Below are positions 8,924-17,999 of a stretch of DNA of 64,000 bases, piece by piece (position 1 is the stretch's first letter; each line of letters opens with the position of its first letter). Origin of the DNA: Chloroflexota bacterium (GTDB taxonomy: Bacteria > Chloroflexota > Anaerolineae > UBA4142); assembly GCA_023381515.1 (NCBI GenBank), contig JAMCQI010000013.1, positions 1 through 64,000 of the forward strand, written 5' to 3'. The position numbers and the translations under genes were made by a program. The notes beneath the pieces are model-generated. The model was not told where the DNA came from. It saw only the letters and a program-made list of their open reading frames with translations, and searched no databases.

Positions 8924-9721
8924 ATGCCTCTCCCATCGAGTGCGAGTGACGTGCCCCGTGCGGCCCGCGCCAAGATCCGATCGGGTGAATGGTTAGCGCC
9001 TACAGCGGGCCTTGCGCCCGGTTTTGTACAGGCGAACCTCGTCGTCCTGCCCCGGGCCTGGGCATACGAATTCCTCCTTTTTTGCCAACGAAACCCCAAA
9101 CCTTGCCCGCTCCTTGAAGTAACCGATACCGGCAACTGGGAGCCTCATCTGAGCGCTCCAGGAGCCGACCTACGGCAGGACGTTCCCTATTACAACATAT
9201 TCCGCAACGGCGTTCTGGCCGAACGTCGCCGCAACATCCTCGATCTTTGGCAGTCTGATTTCGTCGCTTTTCTCCTCGGTTGTAGCTTTACGTTTGAGCC
9301 GGCCCTCGTCGAGGCTGGCGTTCCGGTTCGACACCTCGACTGTGGCTGCAACGTTCCCATGTACCGGACGAACGTCGCCTGCCGCTCCGCAGGACGCCTC
9401 TCCGGTCCAATGGTCGTTACCTTGCGCCCAATTCCGTCAGACCTGATTGTGCGGGCGGTGCAGGTGACCTCGCGTTTTCCCGGTGCCCACGGCGCCCCCG
9501 TCCACATCGGCGACCCCGCGGCGATTGGCATCACGGACATTGCGCACCCGGACTATGGCGATCCACCCGACATTCACCCGGGCGATGTGCCCGTATTTTG
9601 GGCCTGCGGAGTCACGCCCCAGGCCGTGGCGGTCAGCGCTCGGCCCGAAATCATGATTACGCATGCCCCCGGCCATATGTTTCTAACCGAGATTCCAACG
9701 GCGAATCTCGCGGTGATTTGA
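8924..9721 (+). CDS. YcsI/DUF1445 family protein, putative D-glutamate cyclase or hydro-lyase
   Basis: A 265-residue protein. Family hallmarks are PTAGLAPGFVQANLVVLPR near residue 25, FCQRNPKPCPLLEV near 65, FLLGCSFTFEPAL near 120, NVPMYRTN near 150 and the C-terminal ITHAPGHMF. ATG at 8924 has AAGG five bases upstream and matches the usual family start; the open frame extends further upstream but without family sequence. In Bacillus, ycsI lies beside the pxpABC homologues ycsF-kipI-kipA, and family members are annotated as D-glutamate cyclase, which would make 5-oxoproline from D-glutamate. Being first in this operon supports such a role. The biochemistry is inferred. Confidence 0.85.
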   Translation: MPLPSSASDVPRAARAKIRSGEWLAPTAGLAPGFVQANLVVLPRAWAYEFLLFCQRNPKPCPLLEVTDTGNWEPHLSAPGADLRQDVPYYNIFRNGVLAERRRNILDLWQSDFVAFLLGCSFTFEPALVEAGVPVRHLDCGCNVPMYRTNVACRSAGRLSGPMVVTLRPIPSDLIVRAVQVTSRFPGAHGAPVHIGDPAAIGITDIAHPDYGDPPDIHPGDVPVFWACGVTPQAVAVSARPEIMITHAPGHMFLTEIPTANLAVI

Positions 9722-9743
9722 TACAAAAAAGGAGGAGAATCAA

Positions 9744-11135
9744 ATGAACACTCGCCATCTCCCGCTCTTGCTCGCCGGGCTTTTTGTCTTGCTCGTTGGA
9801 TTCCTCATCGGCTGCGCGGCCCCGAGCCCCACGGCCCCCGCGGCCACGGTTCCTTTGGCCACAGCTCCTGCCGTGGCGCCCACGACGGCGCCCACGACGG
9901 TGCCCGCCTCGTCTGGAACCGCGGCGGCGACGAGTCCGGCATCGGCGAAAGTCAGCGAAGTGAAGATCGGCGTGATCTATCCGCTCACCGGTGGGTCGGC
10001 CCAGGCGGGCTTGGATGCCAGGGCTGGAGTGGAACTCGCGGTCGACATCCTCAATGGCAAATACCCGAACATCGACCTGCCTATGGCCAAGCCGGGCGGA
10101 TTTCTCGGCGGAGCAAAGGTGACCGCAGTCTATGCCGACAGCCAGGCCAGTCCCCAAGTGGGGCAGTCAGACGCGCAGCGACTCGTCACGAGCGACAAGG
10201 TCGTGGCACTCTATGGCGCCTACAACTCGAACGTCACCAAGACGGCGAGCGATGTCGCCGAACGTTCGGGAATTCCGTTCGTCAACGGCGAATCGTCGTC
10301 GCCGGACTTGACCACACGCGGCTACCAGTGGTTCTTCCGCACGTCGCCGACAGACAACGACTTTTCAAAGGCGATGTTCGACATGATCGACGCGATGAAC
10401 AAGCAGCAGAACGCGAACATCAAGACGGTCGGCATTCTCGCGGAAAATACGGACTTTGGCACGAATAGCGCCAAGGCCGAGCAAGCGGAGGCCAAGCGAA
10501 TCGGGGTCACCGTCGTGGACACCGTCCAGTACACCGCAAACACCACGTCGTTGACTGCCGAGATTCAAAAGCTCAAAGCGGACAACCCTGACGTCCTGCT
10601 CCCATCCAGCTATGGCAGTGATACAATCCTGACCCTCAAGACGATGAAGGACCTAAACTGGGTCCCGAAAATGATCCTGGCTCAGGACGCCGGCTATGTG
10701 GACTCGACTTTTATCACGACGGTTGGCAAGGATGCCGAAGGAATTGCCAGCCGCGCCGCCTTTAATCTGGACATTGTCAAGGTCAAGCCGCTTGCGAAAG
10801 AGGTGGACGATCTGTACAAAACCAGGACCGGCAAGGACTTGACCGATATTCCCGCGCGCGCATTCACCGGCTTTATGACGCTCGCGGATGCGATCAACCG
10901 GGCCGGCTCGACAGATCCTGCTGCCATCCGCAAGGCACTGATAGCCACGAACATCCCCGCCGACCAGACCATTATGCCTTGGAAGGGCATCAAGTTCGAC
11001 AACGCCGGGCAGAACACTATGGGCCAGGCGATCATCATCCAGGTGCAGAATGGCCAATACGTGACGGTCTATCCGTTCGAATTTAAGGCCGCGAATATCG
11101 TCTTTCCGCTCGTTCCGTGGTCGCAGCGCAAATAG
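9744..11135 (+). CDS. Branched-chain-type ABC importer, substrate-binding lipoprotein
   Basis: A 463-residue lipoprotein: signal peptide with lipobox L-I-G-C at about residue 24, then an Ala/Pro/Thr-rich linker of some 40 residues, then a periplasmic-binding-protein type I fold (Peripla_BP_6). The VKIGVIYPLTGGSAQAG strand opens the first lobe, and the LYGAYNSNVT and PFVNGESSSPDLT segments line the expected ligand cleft. It has an excellent AAGGAGGAG ribosome site. This class binds amino acids, amides or related small carboxylates. The operon context points to 5-oxoproline, glutamate or a similar compound; residues alone cannot decide. Confidence 0.88.
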   Translation: MNTRHLPLLLAGLFVLLVGFLIGCAAPSPTAPAATVPLATAPAVAPTTAPTTVPASSGTAAATSPASAKVSEVKIGVIYPLTGGSAQAGLDARAGVELAVDILNGKYPNIDLPMAKPGGFLGGAKVTAVYADSQASPQVGQSDAQRLVTSDKVVALYGAYNSNVTKTASDVAERSGIPFVNGESSSPDLTTRGYQWFFRTSPTDNDFSKAMFDMIDAMNKQQNANIKTVGILAENTDFGTNSAKAEQAEAKRIGVTVVDTVQYTANTTSLTAEIQKLKADNPDVLLPSSYGSDTILTLKTMKDLNWVPKMILAQDAGYVDSTFITTVGKDAEGIASRAAFNLDIVKVKPLAKEVDDLYKTRTGKDLTDIPARAFTGFMTLADAINRAGSTDPAAIRKALIATNIPADQTIMPWKGIKFDNAGQNTMGQAIIIQVQNGQYVTVYPFEFKAANIVFPLVPWSQRK

Positions 11136-11144
11136 TGGAGGCTC

Positions 11145-11218
11145 GGGGCGGCGCGTAGGGCGAAGGGTCGAGGACTCTGCGTACGTCGGCGGAGCCGGCC
11201 GTTCCCACGCGCCGCCCC
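11145..11218 (+). other. Intercistronic long hairpin
   Basis: GGGGCGGCGCGT at 11145-11156 is exactly complementary to 11207-11218, with a 50-base apical region. It fills most of the 95-base gap between the binding-protein and permease genes, the largest gap inside the operon. Such hairpins commonly protect upstream mRNA or attenuate downstream expression, giving excess binding protein over permease. No T-tract follows. Confidence 0.6.
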
Positions 11219-11230
11219 TGCGAGACGCCC

Positions 11231-12112
11231 ATGGAAACCTTGATGCAAGCCGTGGTCAGCGGCGCTTTGATGGGTCTGGTTTACGCGCTCATCTCTGTGG
11301 GGCTGACCTTGATCTTTGGCCTCATGGAAGTCGTCAATTTCGCTCACGGCCAATTTCTCATGTTGGCCATGTTTGCCAGCTACGGGATGAGTGTCCTGCT
11401 GGGCCTTGATCCACTAGTCTCTTTGCCCATCGTGGCCGTTCTGCTCGGCATACTTGGACTGATCACAAACAGACTAATCATTCTCCAGGTCATCCGCGGG
11501 CCGATGGTGGCGCAGATTTTTGCCACATTCGGCTTGGGGATCTTTTTGGCCAACGGGGCCCAGTTTCTTTGGTCGCCCGATTTTCGTGTGGTTCAGAATC
11601 CCTGGCTGGGTCAACTGGCCGGCGGCCTGGTCCGACTTCCGGGTGGAGTTTATCTCGGCGTGCCTCAGTTGGGAGCGGCCGTTCTAGCTGGCGTGGCGTT
11701 CGCGGCGCTCTATCTCTTTATCACTCGCACCAAGACCGGCCTGGCATTGCAGGCGGTCGCCGAAGACAAAGAGGCGGCCGCGCTCATGGGGATCAATTCC
11801 CAGCGGATGTACGATGTCGGATGGTTTCTGGGCCTGGCGTGCGTCGGAGTCGCAGGTGCCGCGTTGGCGAACTTTTATTATATCGCGCCTCAGGTCGGAA
11901 ATACCTTTGCGATCATTGCCTATGTGGTTGTCGCCCTCGGCGGTTTCGGTAGCGTTTCGGGCGCTCTGCTGGGGGGAATTCTCGTGGGCTTGGTCGAAAT
12001 CCTCAGCCCGGTGGTCTTGGGCATCAGTCCTGATCTCAAATACGCCGTCGTCTACTCGGTCTATCTGTTGATCGTCTTTATCCGGCCCCAAGGTCTCTTG
12101 GGGCGCTACTGA
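11231..12112 (+). CDS. livH: Branched-chain-type ABC permease, LivH-like
   Basis: A 293-residue inner-membrane permease of the BPD_transp_2 family with about eight hydrophobic segments. The N-terminal GALMGLVYALISVGLTLIFG and the EVVNFAHGQF motif are diagnostic of LivH, and the internal AVAEDKEAAALMGIN segment is the coupling loop that contacts the ATPases. It pairs with the LivM-like subunit 12 bases downstream. The ribosome site is weak, consistent with tuning by the upstream intercistronic hairpin. Confidence 0.9.
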   Translation: METLMQAVVSGALMGLVYALISVGLTLIFGLMEVVNFAHGQFLMLAMFASYGMSVLLGLDPLVSLPIVAVLLGILGLITNRLIILQVIRGPMVAQIFATFGLGIFLANGAQFLWSPDFRVVQNPWLGQLAGGLVRLPGGVYLGVPQLGAAVLAGVAFAALYLFITRTKTGLALQAVAEDKEAAALMGINSQRMYDVGWFLGLACVGVAGAALANFYYIAPQVGNTFAIIAYVVVALGGFGSVSGALLGGILVGLVEILSPVVLGISPDLKYAVVYSVYLLIVFIRPQGLLGRY

Positions 12113-12124
12113 CCAGGTTGGTGT

Positions 12125-13210
12125 ATGACCAGAGATTTCCTGCCAGTGAGCAGACAGCTATCGAAACTGTCCTGGCCTTCCTTGATGATTGGGCTAGTGG
12201 CTCTGGTATTGCTCCTTTTGCCGTTCGTGTTTTCCAACCCCGTGCTTCTCGACCTGATGGTCTTGATTTTTGTTTATGCCGGACTGGCTCAGGCGTGGAA
12301 CATTCTGGGAGGATATGCGGGACAGATATCGCTCGGCAGCGCCGTTTTCTTCGGGGTCGGCGCGTATACGTCGACGGCTCTGGTCCGCGACGCGCAGATC
12401 GTGCCGTGGATCGGAGGGTTGGCGGGCAGCTTTTTGGCGGTCATTCTGGCTCTCATCATCGGTTATCCGGTCTTTCGCTTGCGCGGCCATTATTTTGCGA
12501 TCGCGACACTGGCGATCGGAGAAATCGCCGTGGCGGTTGCTAGCGACATTAACCTGATCGGCGGGGCAAGCGGCCTGACGATTCCGTTTGTGCGGGACGC
12601 CAGCGGCCGCCCGACCGATTCCTGGCTCTGGCTTCAGTTCAACCAGGACCGACTTCCTTACTATTTCATTGCCTTCATCCTCATGGTCTTTTGCGTACTC
12701 GTGACGATTCTGTTGGACCGCACCAAACCGGGTTTCTATTTGCGCGCCATCAAAGACGATCAAGACGCAGCTCGTTCTCTCGGCGTCCACGTGCTGCGCT
12801 ACAAGCAACTGGCTTTTGCCTTGAGTGCCGCTCTAACCGCTTTGATCGGGACCTTTTATGCACAGTATATTCTGTTCATCGATCCACCGAGCACTATGGG
12901 GCTGAATCTGTCCGTTCTGATCTCCTTGATCGCGATCTTGGGCGGCGTCGGCACGATCTGGGGTCCGATCATCGGCGCTGCTGTTCTGATTCCCCTTGGC
13001 GAAGTAACGCGCGCCGAGTTCGGGGGGGCAGGGGCCATCGAGCTGATGATCTATGGCGGCTTGGTGGTGCTCATCTCCGTCGTCCAGCCAAGCGGGCTCA
13101 TGGGATTGGGCCAGCGCATCCGCCACCGTCGTGCGCCGTTAACGGAGCCGGAAGCGCGTGCCGCCGCGGCGTCCAGCTCCCAGGAAAAGCCACATGCCAC
13201 CCTTGATTAG
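12125..13210 (+). CDS. livM: Branched-chain-type ABC permease, LivM-like
   Basis: A 361-residue permease with about nine membrane segments. LivM hallmarks are [13 protein letters not shown] near residue 60, [17 protein letters not shown] near 115, and the [15 protein letters not shown] coupling loop near 205. The C-terminus is a charged tail. It overlaps the LivG gene by 17 bases, implying coupled translation. Confidence 0.9.
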   Translation: MTRDFLPVSRQLSKLSWPSLMIGLVALVLLLLPFVFSNPVLLDLMVLIFVYAGLAQAWNILGGYAGQISLGSAVFFGVGAYTSTALVRDAQIVPWIGGLAGSFLAVILALIIGYPVFRLRGHYFAIATLAIGEIAVAVASDINLIGGASGLTIPFVRDASGRPTDSWLWLQFNQDRLPYYFIAFILMVFCVLVTILLDRTKPGFYLRAIKDDQDAARSLGVHVLRYKQLAFALSAALTALIGTFYAQYILFIDPPSTMGLNLSVLISLIAILGGVGTIWGPIIGAAVLIPLGEVTRAEFGGAGAIELMIYGGLVVLISVVQPSGLMGLGQRIRHRRAPLTEPEARAAAASSSQEKPHATLD

Positions 13211-13949
13211 CGTAGAGGGGCTCTGCAAGAGTTTTGGCGGTCTGACCGCGGTGGTGGATGTGAGCTTTGAGATCCAGGCGGGCGAGATCATCGGACTCAT
13301 CGGCCCAAACGGAGCGGGCAAGACGACGCTCTTTAACTGTATCTCGGGATTCACGCGGCCGACGAGCGGCCGGGTCGAATTTGCGGGACGGGACATTACC
13401 GGCTGGCTGCCCGAAGAGGTTTGCCATCTCGGCCTGGCGCGCACATTCCAGGTCGTGCGGACCTTTCCCGATATGAGCGTGCTCGATAATGTCCTGATTG
13501 GCGCTTTTGCGCGCACGGTGAGCCGCGCGGAGGCCGAACGAGGGGCCCGCGAGGTGTTGGAGCTTACCGGACTCGCATCAAAGGCTGGGCTCCTGGGCCG
13601 CAATATCACCATTGCAGACAAGAAGCGTTTGGAATTGGCACGCGCGCTCGCGACGCACCCACGGCTGCTGATGCTTGACGAGGCCATGGCGGGGCTCAAC
13701 CCCGCAGAGCGCCAGGCTGCAGTGGAACTTGTACGAAGCATTCAGGCGCAAGGTGTCACGATCCTGATGGTCGAGCATGTGATGCAAGTCATCATGCCAA
13801 TTTCAAAACGAGTCATGGTCCTCAATTACGGCCGCAAGATTGCCGAGGGTGCGCCCGAGATCGTCGCTCATGACGAAAATGTGATCGCCGCCTATCTCGG
13901 GGCCAAGTACCGCCAGCAAGCTCCGTCTCTTCCGGGTCCTGCGGCATAG
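13194..13949 (+). CDS. livG: Branched-chain-type ABC ATPase, LivG-like
   Basis: A 251-residue ATPase. Walker [10 protein letters not shown] lies near residue 40, the LivG-type loop [19 protein letters not shown] near 75, Walker [14 protein letters not shown] near 160, and the switch His in MVEHVMQVI. The ABC signature reads [16 protein letters not shown], with IADKK in place of the usual LSGGQ; LivG proteins often diverge here (commonly LSYGQQRRLE), so activity is still expected. ATG at 13194 has AGGA eight bases upstream and overlaps the end of livM. Confidence 0.88.
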   Translation: MPPLISVEGLCKSFGGLTAVVDVSFEIQAGEIIGLIGPNGAGKTTLFNCISGFTRPTSGRVEFAGRDITGWLPEEVCHLGLARTFQVVRTFPDMSVLDNVLIGAFARTVSRAEAERGAREVLELTGLASKAGLLGRNITIADKKRLELARALATHPRLLMLDEAMAGLNPAERQAAVELVRSIQAQGVTILMVEHVMQVIMPISKRVMVLNYGRKIAEGAPEIVAHDENVIAAYLGAKYRQQAPSLPGPAA

Positions 13950-13978
13950 GCCTGGCGGTCTGGCTGGAAGAATTTGCG

Positions 13979-14683
13979 ATGTTGAGCGTCAAGAATCTTG
14001 CCGTCTCCTATAATGGCGTCCCTGCTCTGCACGATGTTTCCTTCGAAGTAGAGCAGAGACAGCTCGTCGCGCTCATCGGCTCCAACGGCGCCGGCAAATC
14101 GACGACGCTCCGTGCGATCAGCGGTCTGCTGAGACCGGATCATGGCGAGATCGCGTTCGAAGGGCAACGGATCGATGCCCGGCCCGCGTTTGCCATCGCC
14201 GCCCGGGGCATTGCGCACGTGCCCGAGGGGCGGGGGCTCTTCAGCCGTCGGAGCGTCATGGAGAACCTTTACCTGGGCGGCTATACCCAGACAGACCGCG
14301 CCCAGGTCAACGCTTCACTCGAAGAGGTATTCACGATGTTTCCACGCTTGAAAGAGCGGCGGAACCAGCGTGCCGGCACGCTCAGCGGCGGCGAACAGCA
14401 GATGCTCGCGATTGGGCGCGCGCTCATGTCACGGCCGCGCCTTTTGATGCTCGACGAGCCGAGCCTCGGGCTTGCGCCGCTTGTCGTGGATGACATTTTT
14501 CGCATTCTCAAGGAAATCAACACGCGCGGCACGACTGTCTTGCTCGTCGAGCAGAACGTGCGCGAGGCATTGGATATTGCGGACCGCGGATACGTGCTCC
14601 AGACGGGCGCCACCGTGCTGTCCGGTCCCTCTGCACAGATTCTGCAGTCGGACCTGGTGCGCAAGGCCTATCTGGGATTGTAG
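13979..14683 (+). CDS. livF: Branched-chain-type ABC ATPase, LivF-like
   Basis: A 234-residue second ATPase. It has Walker A GSNGAGKST, the LivF motif GIAHVPEGRGLFSRRSVMENL, a canonical signature LSGGEQQMLAIGRALM, and Walker B LLMLDEPSLGLAP followed by VLLVEQNV. It completes a full five-component importer with the four preceding genes. Only 11 bases separate it from pxpA, so importer and 5-oxoprolinase are very probably one transcript. Confidence 0.92.
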   Translation: MLSVKNLAVSYNGVPALHDVSFEVEQRQLVALIGSNGAGKSTTLRAISGLLRPDHGEIAFEGQRIDARPAFAIAARGIAHVPEGRGLFSRRSVMENLYLGGYTQTDRAQVNASLEEVFTMFPRLKERRNQRAGTLSGGEQQMLAIGRALMSRPRLLMLDEPSLGLAPLVVDDIFRILKEINTRGTTVLLVEQNVREALDIADRGYVLQTGATVLSGPSAQILQSDLVRKAYLGL

Positions 14684-14694
14684 GGGAAGGAAAC

Positions 14695-15450
14695 ATGCGC
14701 ATTGACCTGAACTGTGACATGGGGGAGAGCTTTGGAGCGTACACAATTGGGAATGACGCGGGGCTCATGCCGTTGATCACCTCCGCGAACATCGCCTGCG
14801 GCTTTCATGCAGGCGACCCGCTCGTCATGGAGCAAATCACGGGGTTAGCCATCCAGCATGGCGTCGCGCTCGGCGCGCATCCGGGCTATCGCGACCTGGT
14901 CGGTTTTGGCCGCCGCACCCTGGACGCCACTCCGGCCGAAATAGAAGCAGATGTTCTCTATCAAATCGGAGCGCTGGCCGCCTTTGCGCGCGCCCAAAGC
15001 GCCTCTCTCAAGCACGTCAAGGCGCACGGCGCACTCTACAATGTGGCGGCCGTCCGACCCGAAATCGCGCGCGCGATCGCGCGCGCTGTCGCTGGCTTTG
15101 ACCCCAATCTCATCATGGTGTGCCTGGCGGGTTCCAAGATGGTCGAGGCCGCGCAAGAGCAGCACCTGCGGGTTGCCCGAGAGGGTTTTGCCGACCGAGC
15201 GTACAACCGGGATGGCACCTTGCGTTCACGCCGCGAGCCCGGCTCGGTGATCCATGATCCCCAGCAGGCCGCGCAGCAGGCCCTCCAGATGGTGCGTGAG
15301 CATACCGTAACGACGCCCGAAGGGGACGAGATTCCGATCGAGGTAGATACGCTCTGCATCCACGGCGACAATCCGGCCGCCGTCCAGAATGCCAAGGCCA
15401 TCCGTGAGCTGTTGGAGCACAACGGCGTCACCGTGGCTCCATTGACATGA
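14695..15450 (+). CDS. pxpA: 5-oxoprolinase subunit A (LamB/YcsF family)
   Basis: A 251-residue cytosolic subunit of the ATP-dependent 5-oxoprolinase PxpABC, which opens 5-oxoproline to glutamate. Family marks are the N-terminal IDLNCDMGESFG, NIACGFHAGDP, GAHPGYRDLVGFGRR, the KAHGALYN segment and the C-terminal DTLCIHGDNP. Length matches the family. It has a GGGAAGGAA site before the ATG and overlaps pxpB by the four bases ATGA. Confidence 0.95.
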   Translation: MRIDLNCDMGESFGAYTIGNDAGLMPLITSANIACGFHAGDPLVMEQITGLAIQHGVALGAHPGYRDLVGFGRRTLDATPAEIEADVLYQIGALAAFARAQSASLKHVKAHGALYNVAAVRPEIARAIARAVAGFDPNLIMVCLAGSKMVEAAQEQHLRVAREGFADRAYNRDGTLRSRREPGSVIHDPQQAAQQALQMVREHTVTTPEGDEIPIEVDTLCIHGDNPAAVQNAKAIRELLEHNGVTVAPLT

Positions 15451-16106
15451 TCTATTCCGAGCCGCGTCTCCTCGCCGCGGGTGATGCAAGCATCTTGATC
15501 GAGTGGGCGGACGAAATCGACGACGCGGTCAACGACCGCGTCCACACGCTGACGAAGGCTTTGCGCGGCCGCGCTCGCCCCGAGATCCGCGATCTCATCC
15601 CCGCGTATTCCTCGCTGCTCGTCTGCTTCGACCCCCACCGCGCATCTCTCCCCGAGATGCGCGAGTTCCTGCAGCAAATCCTCCGATCGCCCCAGACCAG
15701 TTTGGCGCCGGCCGAGCGCCTCGTCGAAATCCCTACCCGCTACGGCGGAGCCTACGGGCCCGACCTGCCCTTTATCGGGGAAAAGAGCGGGCTGAGCGAG
15801 GCGGAGGTTATCCGCCTTCACGCGAGTGTGACCTACCGTGTTTATCTTATTGGTTTTGCCCCCGGGTTCGCTTATCTTGGCTCGGTCCCGGAGGCCATTG
15901 CCGCGCCGCGCCTCGACACACCGCGCACAAGGGTGCCGGCCGGCTCGGTGGGAATTGCGGGGAGGCAGACGGGCATTTATCCGATGGAAACGCCTGGAGG
16001 ATGGCGCTTGATCGGGCGGACGGACGAGCGGCTCTTTGATCCAACCGCGGACCCGCCGTCGCTCTTGCGGCCGGGCGATCGCGTCCGCTTTGTGCCAATA
16101 GGATAG
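15447..16106 (+). CDS. pxpB: 5-oxoprolinase subunit B (KipI family)
   Basis: A 219-residue subunit, homologous to Bacillus KipI and to the N-terminal half of urea-amidolyase-type allophanate hydrolase subunit 1. Family marks are the IPTRYGGAYGPDL region near residue 93, FAPGFAYLGSVPE near 135, PRLDTPRTRVPAGSVGIAG near 155 and the terminal PGDRVRFVPI. It forms a complex with PxpC. It starts on the ATG that overlaps the pxpA stop codon. Confidence 0.93.
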   Translation: MIYSEPRLLAAGDASILIEWADEIDDAVNDRVHTLTKALRGRARPEIRDLIPAYSSLLVCFDPHRASLPEMREFLQQILRSPQTSLAPAERLVEIPTRYGGAYGPDLPFIGEKSGLSEAEVIRLHASVTYRVYLIGFAPGFAYLGSVPEAIAAPRLDTPRTRVPAGSVGIAGRQTGIYPMETPGGWRLIGRTDERLFDPTADPPSLLRPGDRVRFVPIG

Positions 16107-16113
16107 GGCGGTC

Positions 16114-16998
16114 ATGCTGAGAATTGTCGAACCGGGAATCATGAATACGGTCCAGGATGCGGGACGGTGGGGCTATCAAGCCTATGGCGTGCCCGTCTCC
16201 GGCGCCATGGACTTGGTCTCCCTACGCGCGGCAAATGACCTCGTCTTCAATCCGTCAGATGAAGCAGCCCTCGAGATCCATTCCCCGCTTTCCTTACAAG
16301 CGGGCGAGTCGTGTCTCATGGCAGTCACCGGAGCGGAGGCGCTGATAGAGGTGAACGGCCGCAGTGTGCCCGAATGGACAAGCCTTTTCGTGCGCCGCGG
16401 CTCGCTCGTCGAGATACGGTTGAGGGCAGGGGGCTGGAGTTATCTGGCGGTCCACGGCGGGATCGACGTGCCGGCGGTATTGGACAGCAAGTCTACGTAC
16501 GTGCGCGGCGAATTCGGAGGCTTACAGGGGCGAGCTTTCCAGTCTGGGGATGAGGTACCCGTCGGCCGGGGAAGCCTGACAGAACCGGTCTCGGGAGCGG
16601 GGCGACGCGCAAGCGACGAACGACGCGGCAAGATCCGCGGGAACCGCCCGGTCCGCGTGTTGCTCGGACCGCATCAAGACGCATTTACGGATGAAGCGAT
16701 TGCGGCGCTGACGCGCACAGACTATCGGGTGACCGAGGCGGCGGACAGAATGGGCTATCGCTTGCAGGGGGCCATCCTCGCGCGTCGCCGGCAGGGTGAA
16801 CTCGTCTCATGTGGTGTGCCGCTGGGCGCTCTTCAGGTGCCGCCGGATGGGCAGCCGATTGTGCTCATGGCGGATCATCAGACCACCGGTGGCTATCCGA
16901 TCATTGCGACGGTCGTCTCCGAGGATATTCCTCTCATCGCCCAGCGCGCGGTCGGAGAGAGCGTGACGTTCCATGTCGTCGAGGCGGCGTTTATTTGA
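16114..16998 (+). CDS. pxpC: 5-oxoprolinase subunit C (KipA family)
   Basis: A 294-residue biotin-dependent-carboxyltransferase-like subunit that completes PxpABC. Marks are the N-terminal EPGIMNTVQDAGRWGYQAYG, GAMDLVSLRAAN, the YLAVHGGIDVP and VRVLLGPHQDAF segments, and the C-terminal DHQTTGGYPIIATV with PLIAQ. Seven bases separate it from pxpB. It is the last gene of the operon; the next gene is on the opposite strand. Confidence 0.94.
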   Translation: MLRIVEPGIMNTVQDAGRWGYQAYGVPVSGAMDLVSLRAANDLVFNPSDEAALEIHSPLSLQAGESCLMAVTGAEALIEVNGRSVPEWTSLFVRRGSLVEIRLRAGGWSYLAVHGGIDVPAVLDSKSTYVRGEFGGLQGRAFQSGDEVPVGRGSLTEPVSGAGRRASDERRGKIRGNRPVRVLLGPHQDAFTDEAIAALTRTDYRVTEAADRMGYRLQGAILARRRQGELVSCGVPLGALQVPPDGQPIVLMADHQTTGGYPIIATVVSEDIPLIAQRAVGESVTFHVVEAAFI

Positions 16999-17026
16999 GC
17001 CAGGCGCTGTTCAGCTCCGTGGCAAG

Positions 17027-17060
17027 CATCGCCCGTCGAGCCGAAACCCGACGGGCGATG
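17027..17060. terminator. Hairpin terminator after pxpC
   Basis: CATCGCCCGTCG (17027-17038) pairs perfectly with 17049-17060 across a 10-base loop. It lies 29 bases after the pxpC stop and about 95 bases past the stop of the convergent fpg gene. The T-tract is weak, so this may be a bidirectional or Rho-assisted terminator. Confidence 0.6.
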
Positions 17061-17153
17061 GCATTTACTTGCGACCGTCAGCCGGCGTGTGAAAAGAAGC
17101 TGGTTCGTCCGGCAGACCGTCTCCGCAGGCGTCCGGGTGGAGAGTGTCAGGCG

Positions 17154-17993
17154 CTACATCCCGCGGATCAACCCACCCGGCTGGCACGTGCGACAAAAGT
17201 TGGTTACTCGCTGGTTGGCACCGATGAGGGAGATGGGGGTTCCGCAGCGCGGGCAGGGCTGCCCCGATTTCATATGCACAGCGAGAAAATCCCGCGGCTC
17301 CCGGTGGATCTCCTCGCCCATCTCTGCCCGCACCTTGGCGATCGCGTCCTGAAGGGTGGACTGCATCGCTTGATACAGGCGCTCGATCTCGTCTGTCGTG
17401 AGCCGGTTGCGTTTGCGATAGGGATGAATACGCGCCGCCCACAGGATTTCATCCGCATACGCGTTCCCGATCCCCGCGACCAACTCACCGCGGGTAAGGA
17501 TACCTTTGATCTCGCCATAATAGCCCTTCAAGCGAACTCGAAACTCGTCGAGCGAGATCGAACAAGGTTCCGGGCCCAGGCTCGAATAATCCGGTACGAG
17601 AGCGAGATCGCGCGTGAGATAGAGCTGGCCCATTCTGGTCTGGTCCACATAGCGCAGTTCGGCCCCACTCGAAAGCGAAAAGACAACGTGCGTTCGCGCG
17701 AAGCGTTTCTGGCCGGGCGCGGCGAGCTGGAGGCGGCCGGTTAGCTTGGGATTGACGACGAGAAAGAGTAACGAGTCGGAGGGGGACTGGAGGGAAAAGA
17801 GCAGAAACTTGCCGCGGCGCTCGACACTCTGAATCTCGGCGCCCGTGACCGCTTCTGCCATGCCGCAGTGGGTCAAGTCGCGCGCGACGAGCGCGCCGCC
17901 GGGCGGCAGGACCTCGCATGCCTGCACGCGAGTGCCGACCACGCGGCGCTGGAGAACCTCCTTGACGACCTCCAGCTCGGGAAGCTCGGGCAT
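17154..17993 (-). CDS. mutM: Formamidopyrimidine-DNA glycosylase MutM/Fpg
   Basis: A 279-residue base-excision repair enzyme that removes 8-oxoguanine and formamidopyrimidines and cuts the abasic strand. The N-terminal PELPEVE-type sequence (here PELPELEVV) supplies the catalytic Pro after Met removal and the conserved Glu residues. The catalytic Lys lies in ERRGKFLLF near residue 58. The ELVAGIGNAYADEILW segment is the helix-two-turn-helix. The C-terminal zinc finger shows CPRCGTP with FCRTCQP and the phosphate-contacting Arg in NQRVTNFC. All key residues are present. It starts 6 bases after the DUF362 gene, so the two are probably co-transcribed. Confidence 0.95.
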   Translation of the reverse strand: MPELPELEVVKEVLQRRVVGTRVQACEVLPPGGALVARDLTHCGMAEAVTGAEIQSVERRGKFLLFSLQSPSDSLLFLVVNPKLTGRLQLAAPGQKRFARTHVVFSLSSGAELRYVDQTRMGQLYLTRDLALVPDYSSLGPEPCSISLDEFRVRLKGYYGEIKGILTRGELVAGIGNAYADEILWAARIHPYRKRNRLTTDEIERLYQAMQSTLQDAIAKVRAEMGEEIHREPRDFLAVHMKSGQPCPRCGTPISLIGANQRVTNFCRTCQPGGLIRGM

Positions 17994-17999
17994 GGTTGG

